Shown: positions 1-10,093 of the stretch, piece after piece | How positions within the stretch are numbered: the first letter of the stretch is position 1 | How the letters are laid out: the number at the start of each line of letters is the position of its first letter | Assembly: GCA_029782355.1 (NCBI GenBank) | Contig: JAKOUY010000039.1 | Span: forward strand, 1 to 48,050 | Source of the DNA: Actinomycetes bacterium | GTDB taxonomy: Bacteria > Actinomycetota > Acidimicrobiia > Acidimicrobiales > Ilumatobacteraceae | Direction: 5' to 3' | Length of the DNA: 48,050 bases | The notes under the pieces: generated by a model | What the model was told of the DNA's origin: nothing | What the model saw: the letters and a program-made list of their open reading frames with translations, nothing else | Databases searched by the model: none | Made by a program: the position numbers and the translations under genes

Positions 1-1149
<1,149 letters not shown>

Positions 1150-1194
1150 GTTGCGACGTCCTTTTCTCGCAGGATGTTCGTGGTGGGGTTGTGG

Positions 1195-1268
1195 TAGCGG
1201 CGATCGGGATCGAACCGATGACCTTCCGATTATGAGCCGGATGCTCTGACCAACTGAGCTACGCCGCC
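1195..1268 (-). tRNA. tRNA-Met (CAT), probably elongator
   Basis: On the minus strand the sequence folds into a 74-nt cloverleaf: acceptor GGCGGCG with CGCCGCT (a G1-U72 wobble at the tip), D-arm GCTCAGTTGGTCAGAGC, anticodon loop CTCATAA and T-loop TTCGATC. CCA is encoded directly after it (1192-1194). It lacks the initiator features (C1-A72 mismatch, three G-C pairs next to the anticodon). A CAT anticodon could also be a lysidine-modified tRNA-Ile, but the body resembles elongator Met. Confidence 0.95.
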
Positions 1269-1308
1269 AGGGCTTTGCCGACGGACGGGACGACCGGCCG
1301 CTTGGTCG

Positions 1309-1381
1309 AGCCCTCTGTGGGAATCGAACCCACGACCTACGCCTTACCATGGCGTTGCTCTACCGACTGAGCTAAAAGGGC
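1309..1381 (-). tRNA. tRNA-Thr (GGT)
   Basis: A 73-nt minus-strand cloverleaf: acceptor GCCCTTT pairs with AGAGGGC, D-arm GCTCAGTCGGTAGAGC, anticodon loop centred on GGT, and T-loop TTCGATT. The base after the acceptor is T, and CCA is not encoded. It lies 40 nt upstream of tRNA-Met and is probably co-transcribed with it and tuf. Confidence 0.97.
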
Positions 1382-1500
1382 GTTGGAGCGCGGCAGAGCC
1401 GCGAACCGGGGAGCCAGCATAGCTCCACGCCAGCCGGGCCACCACCCGGCACCGGGGTTCAGCGCCCGATTCTGGTCGCCAGGACCGCTCGCCTGGCGGA

Positions 1501-1506
1501 TACTCT
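1501..1506 (+). promoter_or_regulatory. Probable -10 box of a leaderless transcript (GNAT gene)
   Basis: TACTCT fits TAnnnT and ends 6 nt before the GTG at 1513, so transcription would start on or beside the start codon. No Shine-Dalgarno is seen. The same arrangement recurs at several other genes in the window. Confidence 0.5.
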
Positions 1507-1512
1507 CTCGCC

Positions 1513-2013
1513 GTGCCCGAGGCCGTCTCCGTCCGACCGGCAGCGATGACCGACGCCGAGGCGATCCGGGCGATCTACAACCACGAGGTCGTCCTCACGA
1601 CCGCGACGTTCGACCTCGTACCGCGCTCGCTGGAGGATCAGCGAAACTGGCTGGCGGCCCGCTCCGGCGCCTTCGCCGCAGTCGTGGCCGTTGACGCCCG
1701 GGACGCGGTCGTCGGGTTCGCCTCGTTGTCCCCGTACAAGGAGCGTGCCGCGTACCGGACCAGCGTGGAGAACTCGGTCTACGTCGACCGGGCCCACCAC
1801 GGTCAGGGCATCGGCCGATTGCTCCTCACCGGCTTGCTGGAGACCGCAGCGGCGTCCGGCTTCCATGCCGTCTTCGCCCGGATCACGGCGACCAGCGAGG
1901 CCTCCCGCGCCCTGCACGCTGCCTGCGGGTTCGAGTTGGTGGGCATCGAACGTCAGGTCGGACGCAAGTTCGGCAAGTGGCTCGACGTCGCCATCATGGA
2001 GCGGCTGCTGTGA
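1513..2013 (+). CDS. GNAT N-acetyltransferase, phosphinothricin-acetyltransferase-like
   Basis: A 166-residue single-domain GNAT enzyme that would move acetyl from acetyl-CoA to an amine. The acetyl-CoA binding motif A is clear at residues 91-110 (VDRAHHGQGIG, the R/Q-x-x-G-x-G/A pattern). The N-terminal VRPAAMTDAEAIRAIYNHEV and the later ATSEASRALHAACGF stretch are typical of the Pat/Bar group (phosphinothricin or methionine sulfoximine acetyltransferases). The substrate cannot be fixed by sequence, and many of these act on other amino-acid-like amines. The start is GTG at 1513, supported by a -10 hexamer just upstream. It stands opposite to the tRNA-tuf cluster and is followed 13 nt later by the methyltransferase remnant. 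Confidence 0.88.
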   Translation: MPEAVSVRPAAMTDAEAIRAIYNHEVVLTTATFDLVPRSLEDQRNWLAARSGAFAAVVAVDARDAVVGFASLSPYKERAAYRTSVENSVYVDRAHHGQGIGRLLLTGLLETAAASGFHAVFARITATSEASRALHAACGFELVGIERQVGRKFGKWLDVAIMERLL

Positions 2014-2026
2014 CGGTAGGGCGGCG

Positions 2027-2620
2027 ATGGTGACGGACTGCGCGTGTTGTGGCGGCGAGATCGCAAATGCGTTCAACGTTCCACTTTGGACTCGAGCAAA
2101 CTGGCCCGAGATTTCTTACGGTACGTGCCGACGCTGCGGCTCAATTTCGCGTGCGGAGGACGTCGGGACCGAGCCGGGTCGGTTCGGGTACACCGTTGCG
2201 ACGCTCGTCCCCGTTCGTTGCCAAACGGCTGAAGCGATCGCCGGTTCACTTCAGCGAGATCATCAGCCCCTCGCTCAGCTCCATCCTGGCGAATTTCAGT
2301 TGGTCTTTGCTTCTGGGTTTGGTTGGGAGGCATATCGCGACAACTGGATCAGCGTGTTCGCGCCGGAGTTGGCCTGGCTTCCCACCCACGACGGAATCCG
2401 CGAACTGACTCGTCGGGCGGGTTGTCGGATCAACCGGATCTCCATGCGTCGGAGCGCTCGCGCACTCATCCTGAGCGAGATGGTCGCGCGCCGACAGCCT
2501 CCCATTGAGGGCTGTGAAGCGGCTATGTCCCGGGCCGAGATTCGGTATTTCAACGGTCTTGCTCGTCGCCGACGACATGCTCCCTCCATCGGCATCGTCG
2601 AGGTCGTCAGGGACTTCTGA
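2027..2620 (+). CDS. Zinc-ribbon SAM-methyltransferase-like protein with the SAM domain missing
   Basis: A 197-residue protein that keeps both ends of a methyltransferase family common beside glycosyltransferases but lacks its core. The N-terminus has two Cys pairs of a zinc ribbon (C5/C8 and C34/C37, CACCG and CRRCG). From about residue 96, GFGWEAYRDNW then LPTHDGIRELTRRAGC match the C-terminal part of those proteins (GWrtYgrNW, HLFLxTxxSLxxLAxxAGF). Between them only about 45 residues replace the usual 150-170-residue Rossmann SAM-binding domain, and no ExGxGxG motif is seen. I infer an in-frame deletion product, probably inactive as a methyltransferase. Third positions are noticeably more A/T-rich than in the surrounding genes. 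It overlaps the next gene by one base (TGATG), so the two are translationally coupled. Confidence 0.6.
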   Translation: MVTDCACCGGEIANAFNVPLWTRANWPEISYGTCRRCGSISRAEDVGTEPGRFGYTVATLVPVRCQTAEAIAGSLQRDHQPLAQLHPGEFQLVFASGFGWEAYRDNWISVFAPELAWLPTHDGIRELTRRAGCRINRISMRRSARALILSEMVARRQPPIEGCEAAMSRAEIRYFNGLARRRRHAPSIGIVEVVRDF

Positions 2621-3447
2621 TGGAGCGCCGGATTGCTGCCACCGTGTTGACCTTCAACAACCACCACGGCCTGGCCGAGGTCATGCGCCGGCTGAATGCT
2701 CAGACTCGACCACCCGACCAGATCATCGTCGTCGACAACGGAAGTTTCCCGCCTGCCGCGTGCGATCAACGCCCCGAAGTTCGTCTCATCCGCAACGAAG
2801 CCAACCTCGGCGTCGGCGGCGGTCACAACGTGGCGATCCGAGCTGCTCTCGACGGCGGAGCCGACGCCGTATGGATTCTCGAACACGACACCTTTCCTGA
2901 TTTCGACTGCCTTGAGAGGCTGCTCGACGTGCTCGATGAGATGAGCGCCGGCGCAGTCGCGCCTGACTTGGCGCGAAACAACTGGGAACGTGTGACCTTT
3001 CCAGGCACCGGGGACGTGCATCGGACCGAGCGGTTTACGCTGAATGGACTGTTGATCGATCGTCATGTCATCGAGCAGTGCGGCCTGCTGAACGAGCATC
3101 TCTTTGTCGGGATGGAAGACTGGGAGTATTCCTCGCGACTGCAGGCTGCGGGGGTCTCAGTCTTCGTCCTCGGGACTCCTGCCGCCATCCACGCGCATCG
3201 GGGAGTGGGAAGACTTCCTTCGTGGGAAAGCCCGTCGCGCTTGTACTACGCGGCGCGCAACGCCATTTACCTCTCCGCGCCGGCGAGCAGGCGTCGGCGA
3301 ATGGCTGGTCTGGAAGTCGCCAAAGGCATCGTCGAGTGTGTCAGGCCGAGACGGGGTGTCAGGTTTGCTCTGGCTCGCTGGTGGGCGGCCTGCGACGCCC
3401 TGTACGGACGAATGGGTAGGCGGGCGCACTCTGGTCTGTCTGGGTGA
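2620..3447 (+). CDS. Family 2 glycosyltransferase
   Basis: A 275-residue GT-A type glycosyltransferase, probably adding a sugar to a surface glycan. The N-terminus has the GT2 nucleotide-binding pattern (VLTFNN, then QIIVVDNGS at residues 34-42), NLGVGGGHN at 62-70, and an acidic EHDTF at 88-92 where the metal-binding DXD motif is expected (HDT here). The later GMEDWEYSSRLQAAG stretch matches the ED motif of rhamnosyl- and galactofuranosyl-transferase-like GT2 proteins. It starts one base into the stop of the methyltransferase remnant. It ends before a hairpin and tRNA-Tyr on the other strand. Donor and acceptor are unknown. Confidence 0.85.
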   Translation: MERRIAATVLTFNNHHGLAEVMRRLNAQTRPPDQIIVVDNGSFPPAACDQRPEVRLIRNEANLGVGGGHNVAIRAALDGGADAVWILEHDTFPDFDCLERLLDVLDEMSAGAVAPDLARNNWERVTFPGTGDVHRTERFTLNGLLIDRHVIEQCGLLNEHLFVGMEDWEYSSRLQAAGVSVFVLGTPAAIHAHRGVGRLPSWESPSRLYYAARNAIYLSAPASRRRRMAGLEVAKGIVECVRPRRGVRFALARWWAACDALYGRMGRRAHSGLSG

Positions 3448-3465
3448 GCCAGTCACCCGGCGAGG

Positions 3466-3498
3466 AGCCCGTCGGCGGATCGCTCCAACCGACGGGCT
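3466..3498 (+). terminator. Hairpin after the GT2 gene, possible terminator
   Basis: AGCCCGTCGG (3466-3475) pairs perfectly with CCGACGGGCT (3489-3498) across a 13-nt loop, 19 nt after the GT2 stop codon. There is no run of T, so it is not a textbook intrinsic terminator. A second smaller stem (GGAGCTG 3514-3520 with CAGCTCC 3529-3535) follows. Between the convergent GT2 gene and tRNA-Tyr, a bidirectional termination role is plausible. Confidence 0.4.
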
Positions 3499-3562
3499 TC
3501 CCTCCATCTGGACGGAGCTGGCGGCTTGCAGCTCCTCGACGACATCGTTCGAGGTCGTCGCG

Positions 3563-3644
3563 TGGGCCGAGAAGGATTCGAACCTCCGTAGGCGTTGCCG
3601 GTTGATTTACAGTCAACTCCCTTTGGCCACTCGGGCATCGACCC
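3563..3644 (-). tRNA. tRNA-Tyr (GTA)
   Basis: An 82-nt class II tRNA on the minus strand: acceptor GGGTCGA pairs with TCGGCCC, the D-arm contains GAGTGGCCAAAGGGA, the anticodon loop is CTGTAAA, and a long variable arm and T-loop TTCGAAT follow. CCA is not encoded. It lies about 2.2 kb upstream of tRNA-Thr on the same strand. Confidence 0.96.
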
Positions 3645-3697
3645 GCGACCGGACACGATAGCGGTCACCAGACTGGAGAGCACAGATTACGGTCATC

Positions 3698-5218
3698 GTG
3701 GTGCCCGTGCTGGTCGAGCGCCGTGTGCGTCTGCTGCCCACTCTGATCCCGATCCTGCTCCTCGGCCTGGCCTGGGCGATGGCTATCGCACCCTCAGGGG
3801 CGCCGGATGAGGATTCTCATTACGTACGAATGGTGGGGCTCAGCTCTGGCCAGCTACTCGGACGTCCTGTCCCGGCCGACGCACCAGTCCCGCCCCCGTT
3901 CTCGTCCACGACCGGGTTCGCTCGGCGGCGACTCAACCTGGAGTCGGGGATCTACGTCATTCCGGCGAGCGCGCCGGCCCCACCGACCTGCAACCAGTTC
4001 CAGCCTCACCGCCCGTACGACTGTGCCATACCCTCGCATACTCGAGGCGCAGCCGAAGCACGGTCGTTCCACGCCCGCACACTGCCGGTGGCTGAGATCT
4101 TCCCGGCTGTCGCGTCGAGAGTAGCCGCCACTTCCCTCGCCAAGATGTACACGGGCCGGATCGCCTTTCTTGTCGAGTCGTTGACGTTACTCGGGGTCGG
4201 ACTCGTGGTGCTTGGCCCAGTCTGGCCAGTGCGTGGCGACGCTTTCACCACGATCCTCTTGCTCCTGTCGACAACGCCGCTCATGATGTTCGGGATCGGC
4301 AGCCTGTCGCCGAGCGCAGTCGAGACCCCTGCGACCGTTGCAGTCGCTTGCGTCACGCTGAGACTCTTCATCCAGCCAACCCGACGAGTTGCCCTGGTCG
4401 CGGCGTTCGTGAACCCATTCGCCATCCTGACTTGGGATCTGGGGTTCGCCTTGACCTGGTATGCCATCCTGCTCGGAGCGGCGGCCTCCTCCTCCGTGAA
4501 CGCAGTGGTCGGCAACGCACGAGATCGTCGTCTCCTGGTCATTCCGACACTCAGCACCCTGACGGCTACCGGGTTCGCCGTGACGTGGCGACTCGTCCTA
4601 CAGGTTCCGGTCGAGGGCGTCACGATTACCGGTTCCTCACTTCTCGCAGCCGTTCGAGCAACTGCCGCTGCGGGGCGTGACTCGATCGCCAAGATCGGCG
4701 CTCCGGATGTCGACCCGTTACCGTGGCTGTCGCGCCTCTGGCTCGTTGGCCTGGTGATCGCGATCGCAGCGTTCTCTCTGCTCCGTCGGCGAGTCCGCTT
4801 GACGCTTGCGGCGTACATCGGGTGGGCTGCATACAACCTCGCTCTGTACCTGGTTGTGTCACCCACGGGCTTCGGCCTCCAAGCCAGGTACTCCCTACCG
4901 ATGCTCAGCGTTGCCAGCCTCACGATCGGTCTGAGCTCGACGTACAGATCGCCTGGCGAGCGCGAACGGAGGCACGTGTGGCTCGTTGCGCTCGTCACGA
5001 GTGCCGTCGCTCTCGGTCATCTGTCCGTTCTCGTTTTCGCCGTCCACCGGACGGCAAACGGGACAACCGGTCCCTGGTCGTTGTCGAGCGCCCGCTTTGC
5101 GCCGCCCGGGGGGTGGTGGATCCCGATCTCGCTCGGCGTCTCCGCCAGCGCCATGCTGCTCATTGCTGCATGGCGACCGATCGTCGCACGGACCCGCTCT
5201 GAGACCTCCCCACTCTGA
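3698..5218 (+). CDS. DUF2142-type multi-pass membrane protein
   Basis: A 506-residue integral membrane protein. After one N-terminal membrane segment (RLLPTLIPILLLGLAWAM) comes a conserved-looking outer loop with GAPDEDSHYVRM, matching the PPDEPAHFYRA signature of DUF2142 proteins. These resemble GT-C glycosyltransferases and often sit in cell-surface polysaccharide loci. Roughly ten further hydrophobic segments follow, for example around residues 150-175 and 345-365. The loop at about 100-130 holds two Cys that could pair outside the cell. The start may be GTG 3698 or the adjacent GTG 3701. It is transcribed away from tRNA-Tyr. The enzymatic role is not proven for the family. Confidence 0.7.
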   Translation: MVPVLVERRVRLLPTLIPILLLGLAWAMAIAPSGAPDEDSHYVRMVGLSSGQLLGRPVPADAPVPPPFSSTTGFARRRLNLESGIYVIPASAPAPPTCNQFQPHRPYDCAIPSHTRGAAEARSFHARTLPVAEIFPAVASRVAATSLAKMYTGRIAFLVESLTLLGVGLVVLGPVWPVRGDAFTTILLLLSTTPLMMFGIGSLSPSAVETPATVAVACVTLRLFIQPTRRVALVAAFVNPFAILTWDLGFALTWYAILLGAAASSSVNAVVGNARDRRLLVIPTLSTLTATGFAVTWRLVLQVPVEGVTITGSSLLAAVRATAAAGRDSIAKIGAPDVDPLPWLSRLWLVGLVIAIAAFSLLRRRVRLTLAAYIGWAAYNLALYLVVSPTGFGLQARYSLPMLSVASLTIGLSSTYRSPGERERRHVWLVALVTSAVALGHLSVLVFAVHRTANGTTGPWSLSSARFAPPGGWWIPISLGVSASAMLLIAAWRPIVARTRSETSPL

Positions 5219-5252
5219 CTCACGCGATCTGAACGCTGGTTAGTCTGACGGG

Positions 5253-5737
5253 ATGCCTAGCTTCGATGTGGTGTCCGAGGTCGACCGGCAAGAGATCCGA
5301 AATGCGGTGGATCAGGCGCAGCGAGAGATCAACACTCGTTTCGACTTCAAGAACACGGGCTCATCGATCGATCACGACGACTTGGTGATCACGCTGCGAA
5401 CCGTGAGCGAGGACCGGCTGGATGCTCTACGTCAGGTCCTGGCCGAGCGGCTGGTGAAGCGAGGCGTGTCGCTCAAAGGGGTCGACTACGGAAAGGTCGA
5501 GGAGGCAACACAGAACACCGTCCGCCAGGTCGTCACGATCCGCGTCGGGATTGGCTCCGACAAGGCTCGGGAGATCAACCGCCTGATCAAGGACAAGGGC
5601 CCGAAGGGCACCAGTAGCCAGACCCAGGGAGACTCCGTTCGTGTAGTGAGCAAGAAGCGAGACGACCTACAGGCGGTCATCCAGTTGCTCAAGTCAGCTG
5701 ACCTCGGAATACCCCTGCAGTACAACAACTTCCGCGA

Positions 5738-5741
<4 letters not shown>
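5253..5741 (+). CDS. yajQ: YajQ family nucleotide-binding protein
   Basis: A 162-residue protein of normal length for the YajQ/UPF0234 family. The N-terminal [19 protein letters not shown] and [10 protein letters not shown], and the C-terminal [18 protein letters not shown], are hallmark stretches. Family members bind nucleotides; the Xanthomonas and Pseudomonas proteins bind cyclic-di-GMP and affect transcription. It begins 35 nt after the DUF2142 gene and may be co-transcribed with it. Its stop codon (TAG 5739-5741) interlocks with that of acs on the opposite strand (5738-5740) in the sequence CTAG, leaving no room for a terminator between the two. Confidence 0.95.
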
Positions 5742-7699
<1,958 letters not shown>

Positions 7700-7748
7700 G
7701 TGCGGTCCTTTCCCCAGAGGCCGACAGTAGCGGGCAAGTCCCGACTCG

Positions 7749-7754
7749 TATACT
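7749..7754 (+). promoter_or_regulatory. Probable -10 box (LytR_C gene)
   Basis: TATACT ends 6 nt before the GTG at 7761 and matches the -10 consensus closely. The transcript would be leaderless. It may drive the whole 7761-11563 gene group. Confidence 0.55.
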
Positions 7755-7760
7755 CGCACG

Positions 7761-8318
7761 GTGCGCGCCGGGACGGTCATTGGATTCCTCGCGGCATGCG
7801 GGACGGTTGGGCTGATCACCCTGTCGCAGATCGAGAAGCCGCCCACCCTGACCTCCGCCGACACCGCGCCGGTGTTCCACCCGACCACCACCTCGACGAC
7901 CACGACGCTGGCGCCCACCACCACCACGACCTCGACCACCCAGCCGACGACGACCACGCTGTCGACCACCGGTTCCACGGACGCATCGACGCCGGGCACC
8001 ACCGCCGACACGGGACCGATCGTCCCGGCCGACGTCAGCGTCCTCGTGGCCAACGCCGGGGCCAAGAAGGGCAAGGCCAAGACGGTCACGTCCAGCCTCT
8101 CCAAGATCGGCTACGACGCGCGACCGGCCGTGGACGCGCCGAACCCGGTGACGGCCACCAAGGTCGTGTACGCCGATGGTCAACTCCGAGCCGCCCAGAC
8201 CGTGGCCTTCGTGCTGAAGGTCCCACTGGATGCGGTGGTCGCCGCATCGTCGTCGGACACCAACTGGTCGACGCTCGGCGACGGCAAGGTGGACGTCCTC
8301 GTGGAGTTGGGTCCCTGA
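7761..8318 (+). CDS. Secreted or anchored LytR_C-domain protein
   Basis: A 185-residue envelope protein. Residues 5-20 form an N-terminal membrane segment or uncleaved signal ([16 protein letters not shown]). Residues about 38-85 are a Thr/Ser/Pro-rich linker made largely of TTT and TST runs. The rest is a LytR_C domain ([18 protein letters not shown], then [13 protein letters not shown]). LytR_C is normally the tail of LytR-CpsA-Psr enzymes that attach glycans to the wall; the catalytic LCP domain is absent here, so this is a stand-alone accessory protein. It lies 1 nt upstream of the Wzz/kinase gene and is probably its operon partner, which points to a role in polysaccharide export or attachment. 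Confidence 0.75.
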   Translation: MRAGTVIGFLAACGTVGLITLSQIEKPPTLTSADTAPVFHPTTTSTTTTLAPTTTTTSTTQPTTTTLSTTGSTDASTPGTTADTGPIVPADVSVLVANAGAKKGKAKTVTSSLSKIGYDARPAVDAPNPVTATKVVYADGQLRAAQTVAFVLKVPLDAVVAASSSDTNWSTLGDGKVDVLVELGP

Positions 8319-8319
8319 C

Positions 8320-10092
8320 GTGGAGCCGGTCGAGTACCTCCGCGCCCTCGTCCGGCGGTGGCCGATCATCGCCGTGGCCGCACTCATCGGCGCCGCCCTG
8401 ACCTACGCGGGGACCGACGCTCGCCCGGCACCCATCGAGATCACCTACCAGGCCGTCAACACGCTGCTGGTCACCGACAACGCCAACAACGGCTTCATGC
8501 GCGTCGGATCGCTGTCGCTCAACCAGGTTCCCACCTTGGCGACCACCGGCGTCGTTCCCGAGCGCGTCGCCAAGGTGCTCGACTACCAGGGTGCACCGGC
8601 GGCGCTGGCCGCCCGGGTGGCCGTCAACGTCGACCCGAACTCGATGACGGTCACCTTCACCTCCACCGGAATCAACCCCGACGAGATCGTTCGCCTTTCG
8701 GACGCCTTCAGTGACCAGACCGTCAAGTACCTGTTGGAGAAGCAGCTCTCCGATCGCAATGCCCGGCTGACCAAGATCCAGGACCTCGTCGCCAAGAAGC
8801 TGGTCGCCCTGCAGGACGCTCAGGCCAAGGTCCCGCGTGATCCGACCCAGGCCGACCCGGTCGACGTGGCCCAGCGCGACTCGGCCTCCCGGGCCTACCA
8901 GACCGCCCTCGATCAACAGACCCAGCTGCTCGACACCGACGCCGGCGAAATCAACCTGACCTTGCAGCAGTCGGCCCAGCCGGTGCAGCTCGGCGGCGGT
9001 GGGTTCACCCTGCCGCGCACCCGCAAGCAACGAGTACCCCTCGGGACCGGGCTCGGTGCGTTGTTGGGCGCCGGCCTGGCACTCGTGGTGGAACGACTCG
9101 ACTCCCGTCTCCGTGAGCGGCGCCGGGCCGAGGAAGCCTTCGCCGCTCCCGTGCTGGTGGAGTTCCCGGTCCTGGCCCGCCGCCAGCGAGGCCGGCGGAT
9201 CCTGGTCGGCCCGGAACATCACCACGCCGTTGCCGAGGACTTCCGTTCGCTGCGCACCTCGGTGATGTTCATGCAGACCGGGGGCGAGCAAGCCGGCGTC
9301 CACCAGAAGTTCGGCGTGATCATGATCACCTCGCCCGGGCCTGGTGAGGGCAAGACGACGACGGCCATGAACCTCGCGGCAGCCTTCGCCGAGACCGGCC
9401 GGCGTGTGGTGCTGGTCAACGCCGACTTCCGCCGCCCGACGATCGTCAAGGCGGTCATCGCCGCCGGCCGTCCGCCGTTGCCCGGTGGGCTGATGTCGCT
9501 CACCCGGCTGCCACCCTCGGAGTTCCTCGTCCCCACCGATGTGCCCGGGGTCGACCTCCTCGACCTGGCACCACTGGCCGCCAGCGCCGGCGACCTGACC
9601 CGCGCAACCGTGAAGATGGCCGCCCAGCTGCGCCACGAGGTCGACGTGGTGGTGGTCGATACGCCACCCCTGGCAGTGACCACCGAGGCACTCGAGTTCG
9701 TCCCGATCTCCGAGGTCGTCATCCTCATCGGTCGGATCGGGGTCACCAGCACCGAGGGCGCCAAGCGGGCCGCCGAACTGGTCCAGTTCGCCGGTGCCAA
9801 GCGGGTGGGCGTGGCGCTCACGGCGTCGGGATCGTCACGAGTTCGCGGCGCTCGGTACTACGACTACTACTCCGATGCCGGGCCGCGAACCCGCCGCTCG
9901 GGGGAGCATCGCCCCTCCGTGCCAGCGGCGATGCCGGCCGATCAGCCGGCCCTGGCCTCGCAGACCGCTCCGCGCAACGTCCCGTTGGATCCGCTGATGG
10001 GCGGCCGATCACCCGGCGTCACCGACCAGCTCGACGACCTCGACCTCCTGCTGGCCGACCTCGACGCACGCACCGAGCACGACGACCAGTGA
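8320..10092 (+). CDS. Wzz/BY-kinase type polysaccharide chain-length regulator
   Basis: A 590-residue fusion of a Wzz-type membrane domain and a bacterial tyrosine kinase. The first membrane segment is at about 14-30 (IIAVAALIGAALTYAG), followed by an extracytoplasmic region with coiled-coil potential at about 125-185, and a second segment near 243-258 (GTGLGALLGAGLALVV). The cytoplasmic kinase has Walker A SPGPGEGKTTT (about 336-346), Walker A' VVLVNADFRRP, Walker B VVVVDTPP (about 443) and a C-terminal tyrosine cluster YYDYYS near 512, the usual autophosphorylation region. Such proteins control capsule or EPS chain length and export and are dephosphorylated by LMW phosphatases such as the one at 22053. 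The GTG at 8320 follows the preceding stop by one base. Confidence 0.85.
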   Translation: MEPVEYLRALVRRWPIIAVAALIGAALTYAGTDARPAPIEITYQAVNTLLVTDNANNGFMRVGSLSLNQVPTLATTGVVPERVAKVLDYQGAPAALAARVAVNVDPNSMTVTFTSTGINPDEIVRLSDAFSDQTVKYLLEKQLSDRNARLTKIQDLVAKKLVALQDAQAKVPRDPTQADPVDVAQRDSASRAYQTALDQQTQLLDTDAGEINLTLQQSAQPVQLGGGGFTLPRTRKQRVPLGTGLGALLGAGLALVVERLDSRLRERRRAEEAFAAPVLVEFPVLARRQRGRRILVGPEHHHAVAEDFRSLRTSVMFMQTGGEQAGVHQKFGVIMITSPGPGEGKTTTAMNLAAAFAETGRRVVLVNADFRRPTIVKAVIAAGRPPLPGGLMSLTRLPPSEFLVPTDVPGVDLLDLAPLAASAGDLTRATVKMAAQLRHEVDVVVVDTPPLAVTTEALEFVPISEVVILIGRIGVTSTEGAKRAAELVQFAGAKRVGVALTASGSSRVRGARYYDYYSDAGPRTRRSGEHRPSVPAAMPADQPALASQTAPRNVPLDPLMGGRSPGVTDQLDDLDLLLADLDARTEHDDQ

Positions 10093-10093
10093 C

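Noticed and set aside
1195-1268. Initiator tRNA-fMet
   Set aside because: It has no C1-A72 mismatch and no run of three G-C pairs in the anticodon stem.
3514-3535. Second stem after the GT2 gene as an independent terminator
   Set aside because: Only 7 bp with no T-tract; it is mentioned with the larger hairpin instead.
7700-8104. N-terminal extension of acs by about 135 codons
   Set aside because: This part is Val-rich, antisense to the Thr-rich LytR_C gene, and not found in Acs proteins; ATG 7699 gives the normal length.
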